Positions 38,601 through 44,022 of a DNA stretch of 64,000 bases are shown here, piece after piece. Under the pieces are notes generated by a model, which did not search any database, was not told the origin of the DNA, and saw nothing but the letters and a program-made list of their open reading frames with translations. This stretch comes from Brachypterus glaber (lineage: Eukaryota; Arthropoda; Insecta; Coleoptera; Kateretidae), in contig OY294051.1 in the NCBI GenBank assembly GCA_958510825.1, positions 30,693,667-30,757,666 of the forward strand, in the 5' to 3' direction. The translations under genes were made by a program, and so were the position numbers. The first letter of the stretch is position 1, and each line of letters opens with the position of its first letter.

Positions 38601-39431
38601 TCAAGTAAAAAATTTGATTTCAGTACTTAACATGCTTGCAGATTTTTTGCAAACTTGATTTGAATATTACATACTTTTTTTTAGTAGGGCCAAATTTTCC
38701 ATCAGGCAATAGCCTGGGGAGCACATTTTTAGCCTTGGGTGGAACATTTTAGCCTTGTTTTTAGCTGACAACCTTTTTTTTAGGTCATCAACTATCTGAG
38801 ACTAAGGTGCAGGAGTACAATGGATGAACCTTTTTGATCGTTAATTTCTTTTAGGGTTTTTGGAGGGGACTGAAATAGCAGTAAATCCGGTCCTGCTCTG
38901 CTGTATGCATATCCTAGTGGGCTGTGATAAATGACAGGAAATATCATTTGTTTTTTATTAAAAAAGTGACAGTCTGTTGAAATATATACAAATATATGCT
39001 TAACATTTTGTTCTATCTAAAATGAGAACATTTAATGATATATGTGGGTTATGTTGCAAAAATTAAACGTAAAAAGTGAAATATTTATGCATCGTAGATG
39101 ATTTAGAGCATTTAATAAATACGTTATCTTTAGATTGTTTTATTTATTTATTTATAAAATTTCATCACCTGTTGTTAACTATTGTTGTGTTAATATTTGT
39201 ACACTAGATAAGATAAATAATTTTTATGATAAATTAGAACCAAACCTTTTAATGTCAGGTTGAAAAAATCTATACTTAATTTGAAAATGATAAATTAAAA
39301 TGTATAATTTGTTAGGAATATACTGAAATTTGTAATTTTGGACTTACCCTTCTGTATGAAAATAGTTCCTTTTGCAATTTTTGTCTCTCAGCCGTTTGGT
39401 GAGGCCCCTTCGCCTTAATAAACTTAAACAT
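2383..39431 (-). CDS. l(2)gl: Lethal(2) giant larvae homologue (Lgl), gene-level entry
   Basis: Lgl is a cortical WD40 scaffold that antagonises aPKC/Par and regulates SNARE-dependent exocytosis in epithelial polarity and neuroblast division (family knowledge). Twelve coding exons were read: 39348-39431, 17708-17901, 17047-17261, 16379-16611, 12071-12305, 11601-11852, 10727-11200, 9779-10075, 8824-9165, 8104-8281, 7579-7819 and 2383-2617. All have GT donors and AG acceptors, and phases agree at each junction from 17901 downward. They encode about 993 residues, against roughly 1160 in the fly protein. Recognisable segments are the N-terminal [39 protein letters not shown], the aPKC target loop [19 protein letters not shown] and the C-terminal [14 protein letters not shown]. 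Two parts are unresolved: the exon after 39348 (about 80 residues) and the exon completing the codon split at 2383. No in-frame stop or frameshift was seen, so the gene looks functional. Confidence 0.95.
2948..3060. repeat. Left copy of a ~50-bp dispersed repeat with MITE-like end
   Basis: Starts TTACCCAGGTAGCAAAATAA and continues with a block (ACATGACATTCACG ... GTTAATATGTGACATG) that is repeated in direct orientation at 6374-6421. The end motif recurs inverted at about 6602-6612 (TTACCTGGGTAA). The Transib element lies between the two copies. Confidence 0.6.
3469..6362 (-). mobile_element. Complete Transib DNA transposon, 2894 bp
   Basis: Left end CACATAGGAGTATTTGACGA (3469) and right end, inverted, CACTAAGGAGTATTTAATGA (6362) form TIRs that pair out to GATTTTAGCTGGCCAAAATT, about 41 bp with few mismatches. 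Both sides carry the 5-bp duplication CGTCG (3464-3468 and 6363-6367). CAC-starting TIRs with a GC-rich 5-bp duplication are the hallmark of Transib, the superfamily that gave rise to RAG1, and the first seven bases resemble the RSS heptamer. The only large ORF is the RAG1-like transposase on the minus strand. Intact TIRs, duplication and ORF indicate a young insertion in an Lgl intron. Confidence 0.92.
3722..6091 (-). CDS. Transib (RAG1-like) transposase, two exons
   Basis: Exon 1 is 6073-6091 (MDESMT plus one base, donor GTATGT). Exon 2 is 3722-5775 after a TTTTTTCTAG acceptor. Phases match, giving 690 residues; starting at 5761 instead gives 679. Landmarks numbered on the 679-residue form: a CYICG knuckle near 393; [10 protein letters not shown] near 273, proposed first catalytic Asp; [18 protein letters not shown] near 425, aligning with the RAG1 LHCDIG block; [20 protein letters not shown] near 565 aligning with HKTLAHVPEIIE; and [16 protein letters not shown] with the catalytic Glu. 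A Lys/Ser-rich amino terminus and an acidic Asp/Glu/Ser tail flank the core. At the second Asp position I see Arg, so activity is uncertain. No frameshift or internal stop. Confidence 0.85.
6374..6612. repeat. Right copy of the dispersed repeat, MITE end
   Basis: Repeats the GCAAAATAACATGACATTCA block of 2958-3007 in direct orientation and ends TTACCTGGGTAA, complementary to the 2948 terminus. It contains many ATGTGATGTTA/TAACATCA-like words. It begins just outside the Transib duplication. Whether 2948-3463 and 6368-6612 were one element before the Transib insertion is not settled. Confidence 0.55.
7579..7819 (-). CDS. l(2)gl: Lgl coding exon
   Basis: Begins with the T completing Asn (REDI/N) and reads [29 protein letters not shown], then a divergent Ser/Asp-rich tail ending TSESGTDK in phase 0 before GTAGGT. 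Confidence 0.94.
7945..8680 (-). repeat. Tandem-like scraps of a reverse transcriptase motif around an Lgl exon
   Basis: A block of about 45-60 bp recurs at 7950-7995, 8335-8375, 8460-8510 and 8630-8672, with further shared sequence between the last three (GAAAATATATTTT, CAGTACAAA). Read on the minus strand, the copies encode versions of [10 protein letters not shown] ([12 protein letters not shown] at 8672-8632, [22 protein letters not shown]). This is non-LTR reverse transcriptase motif A with its catalytic Asp. No copy continues as a usable frame. Lgl exon 8104-8281 lies between the first and second copies. Confidence 0.65.
8104..8281 (-). CDS. l(2)gl: Lgl coding exon (minus-strand reading)
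   Basis: Read on the minus strand between AG at 8283-8282 and GTAAGT at 8103: [19 protein letters not shown], then [20 protein letters not shown], then [17 protein letters not shown]. It fills exactly the gap between TAHE (previous exon) and NGISSLVFT (next). A longer open frame exists on the opposite strand here and could mislead. Both flanking introns carry repeated reverse-transcriptase scraps. Confidence 0.95.
8824..9165 (-). CDS. l(2)gl: Lgl coding exon
   Basis: Encodes [25 protein letters not shown], then [41 protein letters not shown] and KYKLTAHE. Fly has [32 protein letters not shown] and [17 protein letters not shown]. Phase 1 in and out. Confidence 0.95.
9779..10075 (-). CDS. l(2)gl: Lgl coding exon with aPKC phosphorylation loop
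   Basis: Joins as [15 protein letters not shown] and then [19 protein letters not shown]. This basic amphipathic stretch carries the three conserved serines phosphorylated by aPKC and mediates phosphoinositide membrane binding (family knowledge). It is followed by a variable Ser/Pro/Glu-rich linker and the conserved [13 protein letters not shown] and [11 protein letters not shown]. Phase 1 to phase 1. All three target serines are present. Confidence 0.96.
10727..11200 (-). CDS. l(2)gl: Lgl coding exon, largest (second propeller)
   Basis: 158 codons. Joins to the previous exon as [24 protein letters not shown]. It contains [78 protein letters not shown] and ends CTLNPN, in the same order as in the fly protein. 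Confidence 0.96.
11601..11852 (-). CDS. l(2)gl: Lgl coding exon (WD40)
   Basis: Phase 1 to phase 1. Encodes [23 protein letters not shown] and [20 protein letters not shown], then [16 protein letters not shown]. The [11 protein letters not shown] block is the diagnostic second-propeller repeat of Lgl and tomosyn proteins; flanking sequence specifies Lgl. Confidence 0.95.
12071..12305 (-). CDS. l(2)gl: Lgl coding exon
   Basis: Continues directly from DFTSK with [21 protein letters not shown], then [15 protein letters not shown] and [17 protein letters not shown]. The fly equivalents are VIDFFVTFE, VLLEEELCAYDL and YLHSVHASAVTCNYLAS. Phase 0 in, phase 1 out at GTAAGT. Confidence 0.95.
14299..14516. 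repeat. Foldback element around TCCTAACTACATTTTT
   Basis: GTCCTAACTACATTTTTTTT, TTTTCGGCTTA and GCCATATTTATC on the left pair with GATAAATATGGC, TAAGCCGAAAAT and AATGTAGTTAGGAC on the right. The arms are about 80-90 bp around a loop near 14395. Confidence 0.75.
14637..15452. repeat. Inverted-repeat element, about 815 bp
   Basis: CGATTGGTCTGTGTGAAAAG ... GCAGAATAAA near 14643-14688 recurs inverted at 15405-15446 (TTTATTCTGC ... CTTTTCACACAGATCAG). A second inverted pair lies inside it at 15285-15300 and 15365-15385 (AAATAAATGGAACAAAAT / ATTTTGTTCCGTTTATTT). Confidence 0.6.
15833..16043. mobile_element. Short TIR element (MITE), about 211 bp
   Basis: Ends GAGTCCGCGCGATAAGAATG and, inverted, CATTCTTATAGCGCGCGGACTC, with GTGACGTCATTAA / TTTATGACGTCGC continuing the pairing. 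Notably GC-rich for this window, with two CCTTAGCAACAG-like words inside. The duplication is ambiguous. Confidence 0.75.
16379..16611 (-). CDS. l(2)gl: Lgl coding exon (WD40)
   Basis: Phase 1 acceptor, phase 0 donor GTAAGT. Encodes [38 protein letters not shown] and HAVFDFTSK, colinear with the fly GSYATWSID ... YGPDPCKSI ... VFSGGMPRSAYGDH ... VCLDFTSK. Confidence 0.95.
17047..17261 (-). CDS. l(2)gl: Lgl coding exon (WD40)
   Basis: Starts with one base completing the AA left by the previous exon (giving Asn) and ends with a single G before GTAGGC. It reads [16 protein letters not shown], then [15 protein letters not shown] and [18 protein letters not shown], matching the fly PxxYKLNPGAIESI and LLVAYNRGLCVLWD segments. 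Confidence 0.95.
17708..17901 (-). CDS. l(2)gl: Lgl coding exon (WD40 blades, N-terminal propeller)
   Basis: Begins in phase 0 after an AG at 17903-17902 and ends in phase 2 at a GTGAGT donor. It contains [14 protein letters not shown] and [15 protein letters not shown], among the most conserved blocks of the family, followed by IIYQDVVMQ. The expected preceding peptide (HGFPxKPTALAWDP and GQHT region in relatives) is absent immediately upstream. Confidence 0.95.
18060..18400. repeat. Diverged copy of a dispersed repeat (AACGAGCCGCTTACGG)
   Basis: AAACGAGCCGCTTACGG and the following ACGAGCATTTTATA...TTTTTTCTATT resemble 49040-49140, and part of it resembles 37950-38010 inverted. The downstream part (CGCAAAATGAGTGTG, AAGCTTATAATGC) resembles the 28107-28285 and 49333-49518 pair. 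An old interspersed repeat in the Lgl intron. Confidence 0.5.
19248..19447. other. Assembly gap of 200 N
   Basis: Exactly 200 N. The right flank is the interior of the element at 19448-20209, so by comparison with its full copy (36985-37888) about 140 bases of element terminus are missing here. The gap is in the intron where an Lgl exon is also missing. Confidence 0.99.
19448..20209 (-). mobile_element. Truncated-by-gap copy of a 0.9-kb TIR element, inverted relative to 36985-37888
   Basis: Reverse-complement match to 36985-37750 along its whole length (for example GGTAGAGCTTCTCCCCTTTA, TGGATCAACTTAACTAACAT inverted, ATTCAATATTTAATACTCGG inverted). Its terminal GGCGACTTTCCTCT at 20196-20209 is the TIR. 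It has several CCGAAATTAGG / CCTAATTTCGG words (about 19676, 19715, 19985, 20187). No ORF. Confidence 0.85.
20441..21675. mobile_element. 1.2-kb TIR element with repeated GTTTTAGCCA words
   Basis: Left end TAGGGTAGATACCCCAGTTA and right end, inverted, TAGGGTAGGATCACCGGTTT. A word CC(A/G)GTT(T/A)TAGCCA occurs at each end and again internally near 20650, 20670, 20690, 21229 and 21280, with two inverted copies at 21632-21665. No transposase ORF. Probably a non-autonomous DNA transposon with multiple transposase-binding-like sites; the superfamily is not identifiable from the duplication. Confidence 0.7.
21676..23870. other. Lgl intron, repeat-rich and without a recognised gene
   Basis: A direct repeat of about 75 bp (TATGTAACCTAATTTTAGTT core) lies at 22255-22330 and 22608-22685. 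From 23290 there is a GTCCGTCCGTC word followed by CACGATAACTCAAGAACAAA, an interspersed-repeat signature also seen at 27345-27400 and, inverted, near 60800. The interval 23600-23850 is almost entirely A/T homopolymer-rich. Confidence 0.5.
23966..25585 (+). CDS. Non-LTR reverse transcriptase, 5'-truncated ORF2
   Basis: The frame is open from the junction (…[15 protein letters not shown]) to the stop at 25585; the 511-residue part from 24050 holds the domain. Motifs in order: [35 protein letters not shown] (motif A, catalytic Asp); [20 protein letters not shown] (motif B); [10 protein letters not shown] (motif C, Asp pair); then a thumb region [13 protein letters not shown]. The endonuclease domain is missing. 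Closest in style to the Jockey/CR1 group, by eye. No internal stop, so the insertion is recent, but it cannot be autonomous. Confidence 0.9.
   Translation: MVKIFGSYFASVFTTPNFVNYQNNYNDGVHLENVSLDTITEKDILIAIKKLKTKMTSGYDKIPSFLVKDCGSILLNPLCSLFNLIIREKKFPDIWKISRICPVLKSGDPKNVKNYRPISILCNFSKVFESIIYKKIYSQVKNVLSPYQHGFVEQRSTVSNLAIISQYLASELDNRGQVDVIYTDIQKAFDQIDHPLLLNKMFNIGFNRNLLELFESYLLSRTFFVEVNNYRSGTHLATSGVPQGSNMGPLLFLIFINDLPSFIKCFKLLFADDLKIFIAIRSIFDCLFLQTNLEAVYEWCTKNNLRLNISKCKVVSYTRKLNQIIYNYNINGTTLERVNSIRDLGVTFDSLLSFDIHISTIVKASLKMLGFVIRSCKNFTNPDCLKVLYFSFVRSKLEYGSLIWYPYYNNHINMIESVQRRFIKFFSFKIERSYPPRGADLSDLMLRYNFKLLSTRRKILSVTFLYNLIHNRIECSDLLSQIYFLVPNATRRSLTFFVPRANTNLLYKSPIYVMCKNFNDISQLCDINFSTLRCILGFI
23966..25681 (+). 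mobile_element. 5'-truncated non-LTR retrotransposon
   Basis: Runs from just after AAAGT at 23965 to a (TAT)n/(ATT)n 3' tail at 25656-25680. It contains one long frame that is already open at the 5' junction and has no start of its own, as expected from incomplete reverse transcription. The AAAGT duplication fits target-primed reverse transcription. Confidence 0.85.
25712..27229. other. Intron interval with hairpins only
   Basis: Strongly AT-rich. A short palindrome around GGAAATAATTAC / GTAATTATTTCC sits at 25870-25914, and the hairpin at 26515-26661. Nothing else supported. Confidence 0.5.
26515..26661. repeat. Hairpin MITE, about 147 bp
   Basis: GGGCATATCCACAGGCTCGC ... CATAAGAATGCG and CCGTGATTGGC pair with GCCAATCACGG, CGCATTCTTATG and GGATAGGCC. 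The loop is about 26 bases (CTGATGTGCCGCC...). Borders TAA/TTA suggest a PIF/Harbinger-like origin, but the duplication is not exact. Confidence 0.75.
27230..27530 (+). repeat. Dispersed repeat, inverted copy at 60685-60950
   Basis: Shares with 60685-60950 (reverse complement) the series AATTTTTGCGTTTTATGACG, GGTCGGTCCGGGAAATC, AAGCACGATAACTTAAGAAC, GGTATGTTACCAAAAGTTCT and GGTAAACATG with a G-rich stretch. Flanks were not defined. No coding capacity seen. Confidence 0.7.
28027..28551. mobile_element. PIF/Harbinger-type MITE, about 525 bp
   Basis: Ends GGGGTCTGTTCATAAATTAC and, inverted, GTAATATATGGACAGCCCC. The right side is followed by TTA; the left neighbour is TTT, so the duplication is imperfect. 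CCCCCTCCCCCCTGTCACA patches lie near both ends, inverted relative to the G-rich patch in the 29248 element. Confidence 0.7.
28107..28285. repeat. Repeat shared with 49333-49518
   Basis: CACGGCAAACGTCAAGAGAT, AGTAGAGACCTCTTATAAG, AACACGCAAAATGCGTGTGA and GCTTATAAGAGTCGCAAAAT recur in the same order and orientation at 49333-49518 with a few percent divergence. Here it sits inside the MITE 28027-28551. Confidence 0.8.
29248..29897. mobile_element. PIF/Harbinger-type MITE, 650 bp, TTA duplication
   Basis: Ends GGGGCTGTCTATGTTACGTA and, inverted, TTACGTAATATATGGACAGCCCC, flanked by TTA at 29245-29247 and 29898-29900. The interior (29500-29830) is ordinary AT-rich DNA with no transposase. Confidence 0.85.
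30886..31280. mobile_element. 254-bp TIR MITE with 8-bp duplication, carrying a nested insertion
   Basis: Ends CAACGAACTAACAACTCTTC and, inverted, CAACGAACTAATAACTCTTC. Flanked by ATGTTACT at 30878-30885 and 31281-31288. Removing the nested 138-bp MITE plus one TAA leaves 254 bp, the same length as the uninterrupted relative at 53255-53508. An 8-bp duplication suggests a hAT-like superfamily. Confidence 0.88.
31053..31190. mobile_element. 138-bp PIF/Harbinger-type MITE nested in 30886-31280
   Basis: Ends GGCCCAGTTTATCAGTGTAC and, inverted, GGCTGGGTTTATCAAAGTGC, flanked by TAA at 31050-31052 and 31191-31193. The uninterrupted relative at 53255 lacks it. Confidence 0.85.
31290..32909. other. 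Lgl intron interval, no gene seen
   Basis: Mixed AT-rich sequence with a C-rich patch at 31650-31700 and short inverted words such as TTACCGTTTAAACGGTA at 32736-32751. No ORF with recognisable homology; nothing else supported. Confidence 0.4.
32910..34078. repeat. Foldback element, about 1.17 kb
   Basis: TTCGCGCAAAAATTAAGGGA near 32917 pairs with TCCCTTAATTTTTGCGCGAA near 34055. The arms run about 385 bp, including GACGAGCTGTATCTCAGT / ACTGAGATACAGCTCGTC and TTTGGCGATTTTCTCTACG / CGTAGAGAAAATCGCCAAA. The centre (about 33305-33690) is partly palindromic too. Several mismatches per 100 bp between arms. No ORF. Confidence 0.85.
34363..34626. repeat. Two similar hairpins in tandem
   Basis: Hairpin 1 (34363-34452): ACTTTCCAGCCAACCAAATA with ATACTGTATTTGT pairs with ACAAATACAGTAT and TATTTGGTTGGCCGGAAAGT. 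Hairpin 2 (34544-34626): ACTTTTCGCCCGGCCAAGTA and ATTGTATTTGT pair with ACAAATACAGAAT and TTGGTTGGGTGGAAGT. The two are related in sequence, about 90 bases apart. Confidence 0.75.
34636..36984. other. Lgl intron interval with one hairpin
   Basis: A hairpin at 35902-36000 has arms GGACTAAACTTGGCTGTTTT / AAAACAGCCAGTTTAGTCC with the loop near CCCTCGCTCGCTCAGG. The interval 36500-36985 is rich in TTTTTT and AGTTAT runs in loosely repeated lines (GGGATTTTTT, AAAAGTT). No gene seen. Confidence 0.5.
36985..37888 (+). mobile_element. Full-length 904-bp TIR element with CCGAAATTAGG iterons
   Basis: Ends AGAGGAAAGTCGCCTAATTT and, inverted, AGAGGAAATGCGCCTAATTT. The word CCTAATTTCGG or its complement occurs at both ends and internally (about 37005, 37196, 37508, 37870), with CCCAATTTCG variants near 37343 and 37480. 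The second copy is 19448-20209. No ORF. Confidence 0.85.
38188..38417. mobile_element. 230-bp TIR element
   Basis: Ends TACCGTCTGGGGTGACTTCA and, inverted, TACCGTCAACTGGGCTGAAT. Pairing continues through GTGTGGGTGACACTTTTGCG / CGCAAAAAGTGTCCAAAGTAACCC-like sequence and a central GGGGTTTTGTGCA / TAACCCCAAAAC. Contains two AACAAATGTT / ACTTGTTCACA words. No ORF. Confidence 0.7.
39348..39431 (-). CDS. l(2)gl: Lgl coding exon 1 (start codon)
   Basis: Twenty-eight codons from ATG at 39431 to a GTAAGT donor at 39347, ending in phase 0. The peptide MFKFIKAKG...[16 protein letters not shown] matches the conserved Lgl amino terminus. An acceptor-like TTTTAG lies about 19 bases upstream of the ATG, so a separate non-coding 5' exon is likely further up (39.6-39.95 kb). 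This exon is about 21 kb from the next one found. Confidence 0.9.
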
Positions 39432-39589
39432 TGCTTAAAAACAGTCCCTAAAACATATCAGTTTCACTAAACCAGAATACTTCAAAAAAACAACTGTGAA
39501 ATTCACAAAAATCGCAATACCCACGAAAATATTTACGATAACATTTCAAAACAAATGCTGAATGACATATTGGTACTTTGTTAAGACAG

Positions 39590-39960
39590 ACAACGCCTGT
39601 ATGAAAATTAAGAATTTTAACCCTCTTGCCCGGAATTTTCCACTTTAAACGTCAGATAAACACTAGATTTAATTACCTCTAGTTTTAAACTCAAATAAAA
39701 ATTAAAATAAACAATAATTAAATAACATTAAACACTTTTTGAGCGAAAATAACGCTCCTTCACACGTAGTTGAGTCACTGACCGGCACAAAATGATCTCG
39801 AGTAGGCGGTGATCTTTTGTTGTTACCAACCGAGAAGATACATAAATTGTTTGTAAGGTTATTCACCTGGCCGCCAGGGAGCGCCACCTTACAGCAACGC
39901 CATTTTTTTCAAGAAAGAAAGCAGGTTCCAGCTCGAAAAATGTAAGTGAAATTAGTTTAT
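39590..39960. promoter_or_regulatory. Putative Lgl 5' region / promoter interval
   Basis: This stretch upstream of Lgl exon 1 is less AT-rich than its surroundings and lies between the Lgl start and the small upstream gene. Donor-like sites occur on both strands, for example GTAAGG read on the minus strand near 39885 and GTAAGTG on the plus strand at about 39941. A non-coding Lgl first exon probably lies here, but the sequence alone does not fix its borders. Confidence 0.3.
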
Positions 39961-40476
39961 TGCATGATTTGTTAGAAAATTAGATTTAAAATGATTAATA
40001 TACGGTCTAGCATGTAACTAAATAATATAAAACAGCCCGGAGTTATTATTTAAAGTATAATAAATGTTTTAATGCAAAGTGTAACACGGGTTGCCTAGTA
40101 TTACGTTTAAATTTAAAAAAACAAACGTGAAAAACAGAAAAGATTAATTTTCTTAAAAAATGGTCTTTACTGTAATAAGTTATCTTACTTATAAGAGCAC
40201 ATGTGCTACAGCTGTACTAGAAAAAAGTAAATAGACTCTGGGTATAGTAAGTGCATACATATAAATTAACAATCATTACTCGAATCATGACCATGTTTTA
40301 AAACATAATTATGGTATAATCATATTATACAACTAATATATTTAAAACATTGAAGTAAAATTTTATTTCTGTGGCCCTTTTAATTTAAAAATAAAACTGA
40401 TAACACTGTAGAATAATTAAAAGCAATCCTCTTAAATACCTATAATAGTATCGATGTAGGATATATCCTTCATTGT

Positions 40477-41003
40477 TTAAAATTTCTTTCGATGGCCATG
40501 TCCTTCAAAGCTCACTTGATTATTTTTGCCTTCTATTCCAAAGCTGCATCTATGCATGATTTCAGCTCTTGTCAAAGCTTTGGCTAATTGATTTTTTGGC
40601 TTTAATTCATTAGTTTGTTTTTCTTCAAAATTGAGATTTGTTTTAGCAGTTTGTGAACAGTTTTCGGTTGTGTGTGAACAGTTTTCGGTTGTTTGTGACC
40701 AGTTTTCGGTTGTTTGTGACCAGTTTTCGGTTGTTTGTGACTCTGAATTGACCTTTTTCGGTTCCGTGAGTGTTTCATAAAGTTTTTCGTTCGATGTTAA
40801 CGTTTTTTCCTCGTTGAACTTATCAGAAAAACCGGAGATTGTGGAAATTCCTGATAAACTGTCGGAGTTATCGTAATTTAACTTGTAGCCAGGAACATAA
40901 TAGTTGCTTCTGCTGCTGGCAACGCTACCAGAAGGTGAACACCTTAAAATTATATATTATTTACCGTAAATTGAAATATTTTTGGATCAACTTACCAGTT
41001 CAT
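40477..41003 (-). CDS. Small two-exon protein with tandem peptide repeats, 157 aa
   Basis: Exon 1 is 40996-41003 (ATG AAC TG, donor GTAAGT) and exon 2 is 40477-40942 after TTTTAAG; the 53-bp intron and exact phase join give MNWCSPSGSVASSRSNYYVP and continue to TAA. Residues about 71-99 hold four seven-residue repeats (SQTTENW, SQTTENW, SQTTENC, SHTTENC) plus a partial fifth. The carboxyl end, QLAKALTRAEIMHRCSFGIE then VSFEGHGHRKKF, is basic. No signal peptide or membrane segment. Not recognised. Evidence that it is real: a clean frame through a GC-richer island, good splice sites and a repeat unit length divisible by three. Transcribed in the same direction as Lgl, about 1 kb upstream of its first coding exon. 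Confidence 0.7.
40648..40745. repeat. 21-bp coding minisatellite
   Basis: Four to five tandem copies of a 21-bp unit (TTCGGTTGTTTGTGACCAGT on the plus strand) inside the 157-aa gene. The unit is a multiple of three and keeps the frame, encoding the SQTTENW repeats. Copies differ at a few positions (W to C, GAC to GAA). Confidence 0.9.
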
Positions 41004-42757
41004 TTTATTTGGTTGCTGCAACGTGCTTTCTATGAAAACACGGCCGTTAAAACAAAACAACTTGTTTGATTGGTTGAATTTAAAAATGCTTGTTGTTGGT
41101 TGGTTTAACGTTAAAATATGCATTTTTCTGTTTTTAAAGTACTTATTAAATAGTTGATTCATGAATTATGTTTTTACATGGTCAACATAAATAGTCAACA
41201 AAAAACTATTTAAATGTTTTAATTTCGGTTTATATTGTTTTGTGTGCATTCACCATTTTTTCTTGTTGTGTATTGTGGGTTGTATAATGAGCAAGTGCGT
41301 TTCGTGCACAGAACACCTATGGATTTAAGCAGGACCGGTTTCAGGAAAAAGATTTTTTTGATGAGCAGGAGCGGATTTCATATATTTTATTGGTCATAAT
41401 ATGACATATTATGTCCTCCAATAATATATTTTTTTTTAAGTTTTAGTCACAGATTAGTATACGATGCCTACATTAAATCCAAAAAGACATATTTAAAAAA
41501 TATATTGGTACCTATTTTTAGTGCTTTTAAGGTACACAAATTTTCACAAAATTACGTCCAAACACCTAAAGCTTTTATGCTAAAAAAAAGGTAAACAAAT
41601 TTTAAGTAAATTAACCTAGAGCAGGGGCGTAATTTCATATTTTTGCTGGGGACGACAAGAAAAACTTCATAGAAAAACGGCCATCCACCACACAATCCCA
41701 AACTTTTTCGTTTCGTTTGGACTTTTTAAGCCCCATAAAAGTATACCATAATTTGGAATGCACATGTGGGGTGCATCGGTCCTTTAAATTATTATTGGAC
41801 CTGTCATATCTTCATCATCAGGGGTGACGCGATGGAGTAGAACAAAATTTTCCCTACTGTGGATGAAGGAATTTCCCCACTCTTTGCCCTGGAGAAATTT
41901 TGAGGACTACAAAAAAAAGTCTTCAAATTTCCCAACTTTACCGCTTAAATTTTCCAACTAGACTAAAAAAAAGGTCCTCGCCACCACGAATTTCCCAACT
42001 GTAACTAGTAAATTTGATGATTTAATCCCGTCACCCTTGTATCTTATAAAGAACTTGAGAAAATAGAATTTTTATAAGATTTGGTAGGTCCTTTTTACCG
42101 GGTTAGCACTTTTGTGCGCTGAACCCTCACGAGGGCGAGACCTTGATAGTTAACTAATAATTTTAAATTTACGAAATCCGGATCCACCGGAATAATTAAA
42201 TTTATTAGGAAGAGAGGGTTAAATTTTATTAAGTTAACTAATAATTATTTATGAGCGGTAATATTATAATTTAAATTAACCTATAATTATTATTGCATAC
42301 TCGTGTTTCTAATTGGACTTTTGCATATCCTATCTGTATAATTAAAATTTAATATTATGGAAAGGCAAATAAAAAAGTAAATTAATTCGTATAAATAATA
42401 GTTTATTTAAAAAAATACACTGGTTTCGCTTATTTTAATCTTAACAACAATAAAGGTAAAAAATTATTGACTAGCACATATTGTTTTTTTACAAAACAAA
42501 TAAATAAATTCAGGGCAATATCCCTAATGATTACCTATATCTAAACACCTACTTATAAGTAAACGTAACTACAAATTTACAAAATTTATTACTTAATATA
42601 TGGTACTTTTGTACAAAAATAAGTCATTGCTAGTCAAATTCAGGGCTGGCAGAGTTTTACCCAGCTCGAAAAAAACATTAGCTTCAAACGGAAAAACTCC
42701 GGAAGTTTTTTCAGAGCCGACTGGATCGGTCTGCAAGTCGGCAAGTATAAGTTGTTT
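41004..42757. other. Intergenic interval, no gene seen
   Basis: The likely 5' flank and promoter of the small gene lie at its left edge. The rest is AT-rich without recognised genes; 42110-42260 and 42640-42750 show no repeat partner that I could find. Confidence 0.4.
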
Positions 42758-42759
42758 TA

Positions 42760-43908
42760 TACAGGATGTCCAGTAAATGTCATTAATTTTAAGGGGTGAT
42801 TCTACATAGGAATATATGAAAAAAATTTCCTATAAACATATGTCTAAAAATGTGTCATAAGGGAGCTAAGCCCCTTTAAAATGGCTAAAAAATTCGGTTT
42901 TTATTTAATAACAGGAACGCTTTAAGATACAGCAACGAGGTTTTGAATGTAAACTAACCTTAGTAAAGCCCATCTTCGTGTGTTATTTCCATGAACTTAT
43001 TTTAACCAGGGGTGTGCGAAACTGGGGAGCCTTATTAGTTTTTTGCCCCTAACCCTTTCTGTGTAACTTTTTTGTAATTTTATTTTTGGAATATGATTCC
43101 TCAGTTTAAAATACATAAAAAAGGTACTCTTGTTCTAATACTGTAGGATTAACCGTTTTCGAGAAAAATTAATTTGAAGGTGAAATTTCATAATTCGAGG
43201 ACAAAAAATTAAATACTAAAATGTTGAAAACCTCAATTTTAATGCTGCAAGGTGAATGTACATCAAAAACAAAAAAAAAACTCATATACAGGCACTTCCA
43301 AAAATCAATCCTAAGGGAGCTATGGGCTCCTAAAAATGCACCATTTTTAAAGGGCCATAGTAGCTTTAAAGGCGATTTTTCGACTAACATGTATAGAAAC
43401 TTTTTTCTTAGTTTTTGATATAGAATCATTGAAATTTCGGTTTTAAACATTAATATGTACTATTTTTTCGTCCTCGATCCGTGAAATTTCACCTTCAAAT
43501 GAATTTTTCTCGAAAATGGTTAATCCTACAGTATTAGAACAAGTAACTTTTTTATGTATTTTGACCTGTGGAATCATATTCCAAAAATAAAATCACAAAA
43601 AAGTTACACAGAAAAAAGTTTGTGACAAAAAAACTAATAAGGCCCCCCCGTTTCACACACCCCTGTTTAGGTACATGAAAATAGGATACGAAGATCGGCC
43701 CTATTAAGGTTAGTTTACATTCAAACCCTTGTTGCTGTACCTCAAAGCGTTCCTGAGTTATCAAAAACAACATTTTTTAGCCACTTTCTAGGGGGCTTAG
43801 CTTCCTTACGACGCATTTTTAGACATATGTTTATAGGAACTTTTTCTATATTTTCCTATGTAGAATCACCCCTGAAAATTAATGACATCATTTACTGGAC
43901 ATCCTGTA
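42760..43908. repeat. Foldback element A, 1149 bp, TA duplication
   Basis: TIR TACAGGATGTCCAGTAAATG at 42760 pairs with its complement ending at 43908; TA precedes and follows. The arms are about 430 bp (GGGGTGATTCTACATAGGAA / TTCCTATGTAGAATCACCCC-like, AAGGGAGCTAAGCCCC / GGGGGCTTAGCTTCC). The central ORFs are arm noise. Related in sequence to 56855-57772. Confidence 0.88.
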
Positions 43909-44022
43909 TAGCGTATATTATGTGCCAAATTTTATATTCGGCGGCCGAATTTATATAATTTGAGACCATCATAATATTTTGCCGATACGTCGCGATGATG
44001 CAAAATGGTTCCAGTCCGACCT

